NCBI RefSeq assembly: GCF_047511655.1
Contig: NC_133401.1
Span: 17,110,501 to 17,174,500 of the forward strand
Length of the DNA stretch: 64,000 nt
Direction of reading: 5' to 3'
Source: Castor canadensis
Taxonomy: Eukaryota; Chordata; Mammalia; Rodentia; Castoridae
This document shows positions 1 to 12,712 of this stretch, piece after piece. Every line of letters begins with the position of its first letter. The stretch's first letter is position 1. The position numbers and the translations under genes are program-made. Below the pieces are notes generated by a model. That model saw nothing but the letters and a program-made list of their open reading frames with translations. It had not been told where the DNA came from and did no database searches.

Positions 1-1009
1 TGGGTTTGCTCAGTAGAATATTGTGAAAGTGATACGACTTTCATACCCAAGACATGATATCCAAGACTAAGGAGTGATTTCCATGAATAGACCATAAGTC
101 TCATGACAAAGTTTCTAGGAAAACTTGCTTATGATTCTCTGATGCCAGGCTGTGAGGCAGCCCAATGGAAAGGCCCAAGTGAAGAGGAAACAGTAGCCCT
201 AGCAAAATGCCTGGACTGAACACCCAAATAACACCCAGCACTAGCTTTCCAGGACACAAATGAGCCATTGTGGAAGCAAATCCTCCAGACCAGTCAATCC
301 CTCCGTCATCATTGTGTAAAGGACAAATGAGCCTTCCCCACTGAAACCTGCCCAAAGTATGTGTGTGAGGAAAAGAATGATTACTGTTTTTTAAGCCACT
401 AGCAAGAGAAAAAAGGAAAGATGCTTTATAAATTATGCCCCATGAATCAAGGTTTTTCAGCAAAATGATTCTATTTGTTACAGTAATTTTGCTTTTTCAC
501 TACGGAAAATGCTTTCAGTCATTCTGGCCAAATTCATCTATCTTTAAAGACTTCCACTGCCAGAAAAGAAGTTGAATCATGACCCTATCTTCCAGGAGTG
601 TTGAGGTGTTGCAAAGTTCCTAGAGTGGTTCCCAAATGAGTTCTTGTCAGGAAAGGCCCAGGCATCATGGACGGGGGGAGGAGTGTTCCTAGTCTACTGT
701 TGACTGACACTGTGCCAGTTCAGTCCCTAGTCATTTATCTGGGCCTCAAGAGGGAGCGCCTGTCTGTGCTTCCAGCATCATGTTTTCCATATGATGGGAA
801 TGATCGCCCACCTTTGCTTGTGGGTGGCAGTGTTGTTCTGTCAGGGACTCCCATAACTATCAGCACTCGGTCCAGAAGGAATATCCTAGACCACAACAAA
901 GGAGCCAAGACACCTGGTACTCAGAAGAGGAGGAGATTATAATTGCAACTTCGGGCCTGATGAGGTCTGAAGCACACCCGATGCTATTTTTAGGGATCTA
1001 ATGCCATAT
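1..1009. other. Unassigned sequence
   Basis: No gene, tRNA or familiar repeat is recognised here. Short open frames exist on both strands (for example 667-942 on +), but none matches a protein I know, and none has exon-like boundaries. It is most likely old unique or heavily decayed repeat DNA. Confidence 0.4.
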
Positions 1010-1390
1010 TGTGGTATGTATCATTTAAAATATTTTACAACTTACTATTTTGAAATACTTGCAGAATAGTTATAAAGACAGGACAGGGCATCTATCTTTC
1101 ACACAGCTTTCTCTACTGTAACATTTTATATAATTCTAATATAATTCTTTAAATCTTGAAACTTAACATTGACACAATACTGTTCGCTAATCTGTAGGTT
1201 TCGCCAATCTTGTCAACTGTTCCTTAATGTCTACTTCCTACAAGAGTCTCCAGTCAAGAGTCCTGCATTGCTTTTGATTTTCCTGAGTCCTTTGTGCCCT
1301 CCCAACTGGAATAGTGTTTTGTGTTTTCTTAGAGTCTACTTACCCCTTTGGTATCCATGAATTACAGGATTTAACTAATGGCCAAAAATG
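1010..1390. repeat. Old L1M-type relic
   Basis: The A/T-rich stretch running through the phrases ttgcagaatagttataaag and cttaacattgacacaatac resembles the terminal region of ancient mammalian L1M elements. It is heavily decayed and has no open frame. Family assignment is from memory of the consensus; orientation was not resolved. Confidence 0.4.
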
Positions 1391-1770
1391 CTTACAACTC
1401 TCCTGCAATCTGGAGTTCATGCTGTAAGCAAACAAACCCTTGTATCCAAGTCTCACACACTGAGCCAACATTTCCACTTCTTTTTAAAATTAATCCAGGG
1501 CCAGGGACAAGACAACTAACAACCATCTTTCTGTCCCAGAGCTGCTGACATTACTCAAACTAACCAAACCTAGGCTGTGTCTATTGCTGGCCCTACCTTT
1601 CTCACAAAAAGCACAATAAAGCCTGGATCAGGCCTCCCTCACTCCTGCTTCTGCCTCCTTGTTCACCTGGTGGCCCTGTATGACATGCTGGCCTCTCACT
1701 TCTAGCAAACTGAGAACATGAGATTTCTTTCAATGTGTCAACTCCACAGATTAAAATCCTTTGGCTGTAA
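1391..1770 (+). repeat. Possible LTR relic with AATAAA
   Basis: This stretch has an AATAAA at 1615-1620, followed by a pyrimidine-rich segment (cctccctcactcctgcttct), an arrangement typical of the R-U5 part of a retroviral-type LTR. No internal retroviral sequence flanks it. The call rests only on this layout, and a different old repeat is possible. Confidence 0.25.
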
Positions 1771-2184
1771 ATCAGACAGCTCTTTCTTAAACCTCTTGTC
1801 TCCGGTGGGTTTAGATGGTCTGTCCTGTTTTGTGCAGCCTGGCTCTAAGGTGAAACATCAGGAGACCACACCTGACCTTCTGGGCTCAGCGCTGCACAGT
1901 TTTCTTGAAGCCACCCCTGAGAGGTTCCAGGTCCATCTGCTCTGCAGAACTGCTGTGCTCTGCCTCAATCCCTGGCACTCACAATTCAACTGGGCGCGTG
2001 GTTCAGACAGATAGCTTAGTATTCCAGGGGCTCGTTCTGTGAGTTTCTGTTTTAGAAGTTGAGGACTCACGTTGCCTCATAGTTCATTCAGTTTCACAGT
2101 TGTTCATAGCAGAAAGCAAATCTGGCTCCAGCCATTGCCTTCATGTCTATAAGTGGTAGATGACTCACCTTGGCTTTTTTAAGT

Positions 2185-2690
2185 TAGTGTATATTGATTG
2201 TGCAAGAGAGTGGGTTTTATTATGAAATTTTCATGTATGTAGATAAGGTACTGTGAATGTATTTAGCCCCTCCTCATTACCCACACTCATCTCCTGCTCC
2301 CGCTCCTGCTCCCACTGGTCCCCTGCCGATTTCCTGATAGTCCCCATCCTACTTTCATGCCAATTTTTTTTAAACTCCACATATGAGAGAAAATGTGATT
2401 CTTGTCTTTCTGAGTCTGGCTTATTATTCTTAACATAATGATCTCCGGTTCCATCACTCTTTCTGCAAATAATGGGAATTCATTCTCAGTAATGACTGAA
2501 TAATAATCCATTGTGTATCTATGCCACATTTTCTCCCTTTACCCATTGATGGGGGTCTAGACTGATACCATGATGTGGTTATTGTGAATAATACTGCAGT
2601 AAACATTAGTGAGCAGGTATCTCTATTATATGCTGATTTAGATTGCTTTGGGTTTATATTCAGGAGGGGTGTGTTATCAAATGACCCCAT
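2185..2690 (-). mobile_element. Old L1, 3' segment (minus orientation)
   Basis: Read on the minus strand, this is the C-terminal end of L1 ORF2 followed by 3'UTR. Typical ORF2 tail words are visible, such as SLMFTAVLFTI and a following TQWIIIQSLLRMN. It forms the 3' part of an element whose 5' part lies inverted immediately to the right (2690-5520), so the two pieces together look like one 5'-inverted L1 insertion. Stops and indels show it is old. Confidence 0.75.
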
Positions 2691-2881
2691 AGATCAAGTG
2701 GACTTAACAGACATCTACAGAATATTCCACCCAATACATGAATACACATTCTTCTCAGCAGCTTATGGAACTTTTTCCAAAATAGACCTTATTTTAGGCC
2801 ATAAATCAAATGGAATAAAACTAGTAACAATAAGAGAAACTAAGAAATATACAAACAATGAAGAACACGCAATACACTTTT

Positions 2882-3185
2882 AAACCTATTTCCTCTAATA
2901 ATCAAGCCCCTTCCACAGTCTCTACCACCTTCCAATGGTCCATTCGATTATGAATCTATCAATAGACTAGCCATTGATTAGGTCAGAGCCCTCATGATAC
3001 AGTCTCATAATACAAAATGTGTTTGCTCTATCTCCAAGGGCCCCCAGAATCTAACAGTTCGAGAATTTTCCAAAGGCAATACCAGAGTCTTCTCTGAAAT
3101 TCAATGTAAACTCTTAGCTGCGAGCCCCTGTAGAAGTCAAAAAAGCAACTACTCTCAAAATACAATGGAAGGATGGATGAAGATG
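2882..3185. repeat. Unassigned insertion inside old L1
   Basis: L1 ORF2 homology stops at about 2880 and resumes at about 3185 (EIRKFQGSNSNEN in the ORF2 frame), so about 300 bases of foreign sequence sit between. I do not recognise the inserted family and see no clear target duplication. Confidence 0.4.
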
Positions 3186-3339
3186 GAAGATTAAAAGGAG
3201 ACATCAGAAAATTCCAAGGATCTAATTCAAATGAAAATGCAGCATACCAGAAAGAAGGGGATAAAATGAAAACAGTTTTAAGAGGGAAGTTTATAGATAT
3301 AAAAGCTCACATTAAAAAAAATCAGAGATCTCAAATAAA

Positions 3340-3650
3340 GTAAAGATTTCCCCCAAGATCTTAGATAATGGGGCGTGAATGTATGTGGGGGCTCTAGGGA
3401 GGGATCAGCAGCAGAGACGAGGGAGGAAGGACAGATACTGAGGGGTAAAGGGGAAGGAAGTGCACTGCATATGTGCATAAAAAGACAGCTAATGAAACCC
3501 ACCAAACTGAAAAGGGTGAAGGGGAAAAGGGGAATGGAAAGACAATGGAGGGGGTGAACTCGTTCAAGTTACACTGTATACATGTATGGAATTATCACAA
3601 TGAAATCCCCTCATATTATTAATGTATGATAATTCAAAAATTTTTTTTAA
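3340..3650 (+). mobile_element. Nested L1 3' end
   Basis: A purine-rich, G-run-containing stretch is followed by an A/T-rich tail ending near ttcaaaaattttttttaat. This is the layout of an L1 3'UTR in this genome. It interrupts the ORF2 homology of the surrounding old L1, which continues after it (AKLQINSWKE). It is therefore a later, severely 5'-truncated insertion. Confidence 0.5.
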
Positions 3651-5520
3651 TCTTAGTAAAACAAGAGTGAGCCAAACTCCAAATCAATAGTTGGAAAGAA
3701 ATAATAATAATCACAGCAAAATTAATGAAATGGAGACCAAATAATACAAAGAATTAATGAAATAAAGAGTTGATTCTTTGAAAATATCATCAATATTTAT
3801 AAACTCTTACCCAAATTAACCAAAAGGAAGAGGGAGAGGAGCCAAATTAATAATATTAGAGATGAAAAGAGGGCTATGACCAAAAGTACCAATGAAATCC
3901 AGAGGATCATTAAGGAATATTTCAGAAATTTACATTTTAATAATCTGAAAAGTGTAGGAGTGGATAAATTTCATGATTCACGTGACCTACCAAAATTGAA
4001 CAAAGAGATATAAACAATTTAAATATATCTATAATGAGCAATAAGATTGAAACAGTAATAAGCAGTCTTCCCAACAATAAAAGCCCAGGACTGAACAGAT
4101 GCACTGCTGAATTATATCAGACTTTTAAAGAAGAATGAACATCAAACACTTAAAATATTTCCTAAAATAATAGAAAACACTGAACACTACAAAACTTATT
4201 CTATGAAGCCAGTGTTTACCTTGAATCTGAAGCAGAGAAGGATACAACAAAAAGGGAAAATTATAGACCATTTCCTTAATGAAAACAGATGCAAAAATTC
4301 TCAGTAAAATAATTGCAGAACTGAATTCAACAATGCACTGAAAAGATCATACAACATAATCAAGGTGGTTTCATTCCAGGGATGCAAATATACCTCAACA
4401 AAGATGAACAAATAAATATAATACTGTTCACGCAGGAGAAAGGACAAAAATCACATGGGCATCTCAAGAGATGCCAAAAAAAAAAAAGCCTTTGACAAAA
4501 TTCAACATCCCTGCATGATAAAATCTTCTCCATGAAGAAGCTGGTAGAGAAGGAAAATACATCAACATAATACAGGCGATGTATGAAAAACCTATTGCCA
4601 CTGTCATGCTGAATGGGGAACTAGTGAAAGCATTTCCTCTGAAGGCTGGACTGAGACTAGGGTGTCCACTCTCTCCACTCCTGATCAATGTAGTGCTTGA
4701 GTTAATCGCTAAACCAGTAAGGAAAAGTGATACAAATAGGAAAGAATGAAGTCAAATTATCCCTATTTGCAGATGATATAACCTGATACTTGAAAGACCC
4801 TAAGGATTCCACCAAAAAAAATGCTTAGATATGATAAACACTTTGGCAAAGTAACAGGAAACAAAATAAACATACAAAATCAGTAGACTTTTTATACACC
4901 AATGATGAACTTACTGAGAAAGAAATCAGGAAAACAATCCTATTTGCAGTAGGTTCAAAAATATGTAAGAATAAACTTAACTGAGGAAGCATACAATTAA
5001 AACTATAAAACACTGAAGAAATAATTGAAGACACTAGAAAATGGAAAGATCATATTTTCATGCATTAGTAGAAATAATATTGTGAAAATGACTACTAAAA
5101 GCAATCTACAGGTGCAATGCAATCCTCATCAAAAGCCCAATGTCATTCTTCACAGAAATAGAAATTTTAATTCTAAAATTCATAGGGAAATACAAAAGAT
5201 CCCAAACAGCCAAAGAAATTTAGAGCAAAAAGAGCAATGCTGGAGGTATCAATACCCAACTTCAAATTATACTATGAAACTATAGTAGCAAAAAAAAAAA
5301 AAAAAGCATGGTACTGGCAAAGAAAAAAAAATAGACATAAACACCAATAGAAAACAAGATGTAGAAATAAGCCCACACAGCTATAGACACATGATTTTTG
5401 ACAAGGGTGCCTAAAACAGATGTTGGAGAAAAGGGAGCATCTTCAACAAATAATGTTGGGAAAACTGGATATCCATATGTAGAAGACTGAAACTAGATCC
5501 CTCTTTATAAGCAAGCACCA

Positions 5521-5830
5521 CATTGAGAGGCGGGACTTATGTCTGAGACTTTGTTACTCTGGGGACCTGAAAACAAAGAACTCTGAAAATAAAGCAACCA
5601 GGGTACACCCCCCACAACACATTTTTGGGTGGAATAGAGCCAGAAGAGTCAATCATGAATAGATAGGGAAGTTCAGATGTGGACCTTCTAAGAAGAATGG
5701 GCAATGGTGAGGATGGACTGTAAAGGGTATGGTGGTCAGTGACTATGTCTTCTGTGGCCAGGAGCAAGCCCCATCACCTGTGTATCACCACAGAGACTGA
5801 GACATGATTGTGGCCAGATGACTGCTTGCT
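5521..5830. other. Unassigned sequence
   Basis: I see no recognisable gene or repeat in this 300 base stretch between the old L1 and the ID-type SINE. Confidence 0.4.
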
Positions 5831-5948
5831 CTTTTTTTTTTTTTGGATTTTGTTTTATTTTACTGTATTTTTTGGTGCTGAACAATGAACCCAAGGCCTT
5901 GTGTATATTACGTAGGTGTTCTACCACTGACCTACATCTTCAGCTCTA
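5831..5948 (-). repeat. ID-type (tRNA-derived) SINE
   Basis: The reverse complement reads like a tRNA-derived rodent ID element: a gctga..gtaggtcagtgg start, a box-B-like gggttcattgttcagcacc, then an A-rich tail seen as the T-run at 5831-5844. It is somewhat diverged. The ID family descends from BC1/tRNA-Ala and is mobilised by L1. Confidence 0.75.
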
Positions 5949-5984
5949 GATAACTAATTTGTGCATGTGTATGTGTCTGTGTGT

Positions 5985-7012
5985 GTTCTTTTTTTTTTCT
6001 TTTATTTATATGTGCATACAATGTTTGGGTCATTTCTCCCCCCTTCCCCCTGCCCCCTCCCTTACCTACCCCACCCCCTCCCTCTCCCCCCCTACCACCT
6101 TGCTACCAGGCAGAAACTATTTTGCCCTTATCTCTAATTTTGTTGAAGAGAGAGTATGAGCAATAATAGGAAGGATCAAGGGTTTTTGCTAGTTGAGATA
6201 AGGATAGCTATACAGGGAGTTGACTTGCATTGCTCTCCTGTACATGTCTGTTACCTTCTAAATTAATTCTTCTCAAACTAACCTTTTCATAGTTCCTGGT
6301 CCCCTTCTCCTATTGGCCTCTGTCACTTCAAAGTATCTGCATTAGTTTCTCTGCATTGAGGGCAACAAATGCTATCTAGTTTTTTGGGTGTCTTACCTAT
6401 CCTCATACCTCCCTTGTGTGTTCTCACTTTATCATGTGATCAAAGTCCAATCCCCTTGTTGTGTTTGCCCTTGATCTAATGTCCACATATGAGGAAGAAC
6501 ATATGACTTTTGGTCTTTTGGGCCAGGCTAACCTGGCTCAGAATGATGTTCTCATTTACTTGCAAATGATAAGATTTCATTCTTTTTCATGGCTGCATAA
6601 AATTCCATTGTGTATAAATACCACGTTTTCTTAATCCATTCATCCATAGTGGGGCATCTTGGCTGTTTCCATATCTTGGCTATTGTGAATAGTGCTGCAA
6701 CAAACATGGGTGCACAGGTCACTCTGGAGTAACCTGAGTCACATTCTTTTAGGTATATCCCCAAGAGTGGTATTGCTGGATCATATGGTAGATCTATGTT
6801 TAGATTTTTAAGAAGCCTCCAAATTTTTTTCCAGAATGGTGTACTAGTTTGCATTCCCACCAGCAGTGTAAGAGGGTTCCTTTTTCCCCACATCCTCGCC
6901 AACACCTGCTGTTAGTGGTGTTGCTAATGATGGCTATTCTAACAGGGGTGAGGTGGAATCTTAGTGTGGTCTTAATTTGCATTTCCTTTATGGCTAGAGA
7001 TGGTGAGACTGC
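5985..7012 (-). mobile_element. 5'-truncated L1 (3' end)
   Basis: Minus-strand L1 retaining the last part of ORF2 and the 3'UTR. ORF2 tail words are well preserved ([34 protein letters not shown]). The pyrimidine-rich block at about 6038-6095 is the complement of the G-rich tract found in the 3'UTR of the younger copies at 25.9, 50.8 and 59.8 kb, so it belongs to a related subfamily. Truncation falls in the ORF2 cysteine-rich region near 7012. The ORF carries frameshifts. Confidence 0.85.
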
Positions 7013-7480
7013 TCACTCTTATAAATGTGATTGCTGCCAGGTGGGACCAAGAGCTCTGAACCAATCTTCAGTGAATCGCACTATTTCCCAAACTTTCTCC
7101 CTCCACATGGTGATTTACTCCTGGGTTAAATACAAGAGCTTTGAGATTAGCAGGCAGACAGATCCCTGGATCCCTCCATCCAAGGGAGGATCTCAGAGCT
7201 GTTTACTCCCTGCAGGATCCATGCAATTGGAGAAAATCCCTAGACGAGGACATATGTCACCTTTGGATGCACAAACTGGGGGTCTGGAATGAGGTAAGCT
7301 GCCCAGCCCACTGATGTCAAAGCTTTCTGAGGTCAGGTTTGCAAAGAAGAGATGCTTCTAAAGAGAATGAAACCTGTACACTCATACTGACCCTTGATTA
7401 GCCTGGCCCTAAGCCCCCAAACAATGCCAGCTTGACATAGTTGTTGCTGATATGGTAGTTTGTTTTCTTCTCTTTGAGTG
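7013..7480. other. Unassigned sequence, perhaps old L1 5' region
   Basis: No gene is recognised. Because an old L1 ORF1 starts just downstream in the same orientation, part of this could be its decayed 5'UTR, but nothing in the sequence proves it. Confidence 0.3.
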
Positions 7481-10400
7481 GTGGTGGAGATTGAGACCTG
7501 AAGAAATGACTGCTCACCTAGAAGTCAAACAAATAAAATTGGAAGAGCTATCCAATCCAACAGATGTGTGAATCAAATCCTAGAAACATAAGAAATATGA
7601 AAAAGGAATGCAATATAACACCTCCAAAAGCTCACAACACCTCCAAAAGCTCACAACTCCTCAATAACTGAGTCCAAAGATACTGAAATGAATGAAATGC
7701 CAGGCAAAGAATTCAAAAGTCTACTTATAAATATGATCAATGACCTCAAAAGGACTCAAACAGCTGAGTGAAATAAGGAAGTCAATTCAAGGCCTGCAAG
7801 AGAAAGTCAGCCACGTGGGGGAGAAATTCAGCAAGGATAATGAGATACTGAAAAAAAAAATCAGACAAATGTTGGAAATAAAAACTCAACCAATCAAATA
7901 CAGGGAGTGAATTCAACTATGATATATTGTAAGAAGTTTTGTAAATGCCACAATGTACCCTCAGTACAATAATAATATGATTAAAAAAAGGCAAAACAAA
8001 AAAAAAATAATTATTATTTTAAAAAAATCAAATGCAATGCACAGTGGAAACTCAGTAACACAGTAGACAAAACGAAGAAAAAATATCAGGAACTAAAGAT
8101 GAAATTGAGTAAATATTACATTAAAGCAATAAAAGAAAAAAAAATAAAGGAACATGACCATGAGTTTTAAGAACTCTGTGACTAGATCAAGAGATCAAAC
8201 CTAAGAATCCCTGGGATAGAAGAAGGAGCTGAGATATAAACTAAGGGCATAGGACACTTATTCAAGGAAACTATAGTACGCAATTTTCCAAATCTGCAGA
8301 AAGACATGAATATTCAAATAAGAAGCATATAGAACCCCAAATAGATATGATCAGAAAAAGAACCTTTCCACATCATGTTGTAGTCAAAATGTTAAGACTA
8401 TAGAATGAAGAATACTGAATGCCATCGAAGGAAAATGTCAACACATGAACAAAGGTGAACATGACAGAATTATAACAGACTTCTCATCAGAAACCTTAAA
8501 AGCCAGGGAAGGGTGAAATTACATTTTTTAAGTTCTGAAATTAAATAACAGTCAATCAGGATTCCTATATCTAGCAATGTTATCCTTTAAAATTGATAGA
8601 TGAATAAAGACTTTCAAAAATAAACACAAACCAAATCAATTCTTGATCACTATGTCAGTATTGAAGAAGATATTTAAAGGAATCCTACATAGAATTAAGG
8701 AAGAAGACAGTCACAAGAAGGAAAGTAAGGAAAGAGTCAATTTCCAGAGAGGAATAGATTGCAAAATGAAAAGAAGGAAAGAATCAAACAGTCTCAACTC
8801 ATTAAACCATTAAACACCCAGGAGAAACAAGGGAGAAAGAAAAGAATAAACAGTACTTGAATCAACCAGGAACAAAAACAATGCAATTACTGAAATTAGG
8901 GAAGAGCTTCATTAATAACCTTAAATGTAAATGGTCGTAATACTCCAGTTAGAAGATGCAGAATGGTTAACTGAATTTAAAAATCTAAATATTTGTTGTT
9001 GACAAGAGACAACCTCACTGTCAATGACACACAATGGATTGGAAATAAGAAGGTGCAAATGATATAACAAGCAAGGGAAAACTAAAAGCAAGCAGAAGTA
9101 GCTAAACTCATATCAAACAGTGATATGACTCCACTTTGATTGCAAGTCAAGATTAATCACAAGAGATAAAGACACTCAATGTATATGTATAAAGGGAAAA
9201 TCTATCACAAAAAAAGTTTGTAAATTTATATGCACAAAACTTTTGTGTACCCAACTTGATAAACCAAACACTTTTGGACAAAAAAGAACAGATAAGTTAG
9301 ATACAGCAATCGTGATTGGCTGCACATCCCTCTGTCATCAACAGATAGATCATCCATATAAAAAATCAACAACAAAGCAACTTCAGAGTAAAACTGTACC
9401 ACACTTCAAATGGATTTGATACACATACAGAATATTCCATCCAATAGATCCAGAATGTACATTCTTCTCAGCGGCTCGTAGGCCTTTCTCCAAGATCACA
9501 TTTTAGGCCATAAAATGCCTTATCAAATATAACAATATTAAAATAGTTTTGTCCCTTATCAGATCATAATGGGATAAAGTTAGATATCATTGCATAGAGA
9601 AATTATAGAAAACACGCAAATATTTGGAGATTGAATAATATGCTTTTAGATGATCAGCACATTATTGAAGAAATCAGGGAGAAAATTAAAATACTGATAG
9701 AATCAAAGGAAAATGAAAACCCAGCATACCAGAATGTGTGGGATGAAGCAAAGGCAGTTCTAACTTGGAAGGTTTTTTAGCATGAGTCCCTACCATAAAA
9801 AGTCAGGGAGCTCTCAAACAAATAACCTAATGATGCACATCAAGCTCTTAGAAATGCAAAGATAAGCCAAACCCAAAATTAGTAATTGGAATGAAATGAT
9901 AAAAATTAGGGAGGAAATTAAGGAGACAGAGATTAAACGGATATAAAAGATCCATGAAATGAAAGGTTGATTCTTTGAAAAGATACAAGATTATAAGCCT
10001 ATAACCAAGCTAAAATAAGAGAGAGAAGAGCCAATTGATAAAATTTAAGATGACAGAAGGAATATTATTACAACATGTGTCAACAAAATCCAGAGGATAA
10101 TCAGAGAATATTTTGAAAAAAAAAATTCTAATAATTTATGAAAATCTAGAAAAAAATGGATGAATTTCTACACATATGACCTGTACAAAAATTGAATCAA
10201 GAGCATCTAAATGATTTAGAAAAATCTAAAATGAGTAAAGAGATTGATGCAGTAATAAAGAGTATCCCAAAAGAGAAGAACCTGGAACTGGGTAAAATCA
10301 TTGGTAAATTCTACCAGACCTATAAAGAACTAAAACCCATGCTCCTCAAATGATTCCATAACATAGAGAAGGAAGGAAAGGTATTTATGTTCATCTGAAT

Positions 10401-12030
10401 CCAGTATTACCCTGATACCAAAACTGGATAAGGACACAATAGAAAAAAGTCAATTTACTTGATGAACAAAGATGCAAAAATCCTCAATAAAATATTGTAA
10501 ACAAAGCTCAAAAACAAATTAAAAAGATCATACTACAGAGCTAGGGGTGGGGGGTGGGTGGGAACAGCACGGTATTAGCACATAAATACTTTACCAATTG
10601 AGCACAATCTGAAAGCATTTCCTCTAAATTCAGGAATAAAACAAGTTAGCCCACACAGACTGATGGAATAGAACAGAGGACCCCAAAATTATCCCATGCA
10701 GCTACCGTCATCTGATTTTTGACAGACACTCCAAAAACATACTTTGGAGAAAAGACAATCTTTTCAACAAATAGTACCAAATACTAGCTGTAGACAATGC
10801 AACTAGATTCCCTACCTTTAAATTCAAAATGGATGAAGAACCTTAATGTAAAACCAGACACTTGGAAAATGCTACAGGGAAACATACAGAAAGCATTTCC
10901 AACAAAAGTATAAGCAAAGACTTTCTGAACAGATTCCAATAGCAACAAGTGACAAATGGGATTTGCATTGTATTAAACAGTTTTTGCACATCAAAGGAAA
11001 CAATTATCAGAGTAAAAGGATAGCCTACAGAATGGAAGAAAAATCTTTACCAGCTATTCATCTGAAATGGGATTAACATCCAGAATATATAAAGAACACA
11101 CAAAAGTAAACACTAAAAGAATAACCCAAGTAACAAATGGGCAGATGAAGTGAGTGGACAGTTTTCAAAAGAGGAAGGAAGTATAAATGGCCAATAAGCA
11201 TACAAATAAAGGTTCAACATGAAGGAAATACAAGTAAAAACTGCATGGAGTTCCCTTCTTACCCCAGTCAGAATGGCTTTCATTAAAAACAAAAATGTTA
11301 GAGAGGATGGGGGGGAGAAGAAACCAGGATATGTTCTTGGTGGGAATATAATCAGTACCACGACTATGGAAATCAGTATGAATGTTCCTCATTCATACTA
11401 TTAAAAATAGAGATGATCCTGCTCTAACACTCCTGAACATATACCCAAAACAATACAAGGCAGCATACAATAAAACAAGACATACTCATGTCTTTTCTAA
11501 ACACTATTCACAGTAGACAAGTCATAATATCAGAGTAGGTGCCCATCTGTTGAGATGAATGAATGAAGGAAGTGTACATGTACACAATGATGTATTACGC
11601 CATAAAAAATTGAAAACACGTCATTTTCAGGAAAATGAATGGGACTGAGGTCACCAGCTGAAGCGAAAGAATCCAGACTCAGGAAAAACAAATACTGCGT
11701 ATTTTCTCTCATATGAAGAATCTAGATATAAAGAGAGGACACGAACCTGAAAGGGAGGACTCTTCTGATGGGGGAACCAGTGGGAGGTGGTAGGAGGGAA
11801 AGAGAGGGGAAGAAGGGGGAGATTATGATGGAAGTACACTGTATATGTTTATGAAAAGGGTAATAAGGAAATCCACTTAAAATTGGCAAGAAAGGTAAAA
11901 AAGGGGATTGGGTGTAGGGGATAAGAAAGATTAATAGGGGGAGTAAGTATGATCAGAGCACACTATATGTGTGTATATAAATAGGGCAATGAAACTCACA
12001 TTGTACAATTAATATGCACTAATAAAAGTG
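7481..12030 (+). mobile_element. Old near-complete L1 (ORF1, ORF2, 3'UTR)
   Basis: Plus-strand L1 in the expected order. An ORF1 relic (coiled-coil and C-terminal regions) occupies about 7680-8900, ORF2 endonuclease and reverse transcriptase relics run from about 8900 to 11650, and a purine-rich 3'UTR ends near 12030. Frames are broken throughout and no ORF above about 80 codons survives, so it is an ancient dead copy. A tail-like fragment (about 7905-7995) interrupts ORF1. A 19 base direct repeat containing cctccaaaagctcacaa lies at 7620-7660. Confidence 0.75.
7905..7995 (+). mobile_element. L1 3' tail fragment inside ORF1 relic
   Basis: This short segment (gtaaatgccacaatgtaccc and an A-rich end) is nearly the same as the end of the L1 3' fragment at about 58590-58690. 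It is a very short 3' end insertion into the older L1. Confidence 0.5.
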
Positions 12031-12605
12031 AAATCAATTTTGATTAGGTAACACTGCTTTGCCTCTTCTCTTTTTCAGTATATACTAATCTCAAAAACTG
12101 CAAAAGAGGTAGGCACTGGGCACAGCTCTCAAGTCAGACAGACATGAATTCTCAATTCTTGTCTTTTTCTTGTAGTAGAACAAAGTTTAATCCATCTTTG
12201 GCCTTTCTCTCCTCTCCTGTAGAATATCTATAGTGACTTCTTAACACAGCCAAGACTTCCTTCTTTTAAGTGCCATTTTTGTGATGGTTAATGGTCGTGG
12301 GTATTTGTATAAGGCTTGGTGGGGGATCTCTGCTAAATTGCACTGAGCCTTGGGCAAACTGTTATGCTGTCTAGCATTTGAGTGTGTTTTCCCAATAACA
12401 GTGGTGCTGGTGGTACTTCTGGAAATTTTGGAGATCACAATACTGTGTTAAAAACAGCACATCATTGTGTGTTAATGATGTTGTGTAGATAACAGTTGCC
12501 ACCCAAAGGCTCATCTGGCTCACCTGAAATTTCAGTCTCCCCCAGACTGGTGGCATAATCACTCCCAGTTCTCAGAATCTGATATAATGAAATCATGGCA
12601 TGAAG
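12031..12605. other. Unassigned sequence
   Basis: No gene or familiar repeat recognised. Short ORFs on the minus strand (12241-12562) show no known protein features. Confidence 0.4.
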
Positions 12606-12712
12606 AAAAAGGAGGAGGAGGAGGAGGAAGGGGGAGAAGGTGCAGAATGGGGAGAAGGGGAAGAAGGAGAAGAAGGAGAAGAAGAAGGAGAAGAAGGAGA
12701 AGAAAGAAAAAG
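12606..12712 (+). repeat. Polypurine GGA/GAA microsatellite
   Basis: About 107 bases are almost purely purine on the plus strand, mixing GGA and GAA units with short G runs and only two or three pyrimidines. The long Glu-rich and Ser/Pro-rich ORFs across it are low-complexity artefacts. Confidence 0.95.

Larger units (their letters stand above)
2690..5520 (+). mobile_element. Old L1 ORF2, inverted 5' segment (plus orientation)
   Basis: On the plus strand this runs from the L1 ORF2 endonuclease (YTFFSAAYGTFSKID, 2737-2781) through the reverse transcriptase to a point near residue 1000 of a typical ORF2. The frame is broken many times. Two later insertions interrupt it: an unassigned one at about 2882-3185 and an L1 3' end at about 3340-3650. 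The head-to-head arrangement with 2185-2690 and the order of the pieces fit twin priming. The distal end near 5520 fades into sequence I do not recognise. Confidence 0.75.

Noticed and set aside
3375..3557. Small basic ORF near 3.4 kb
   Set aside because: It is translated purine-rich L1 3'UTR.
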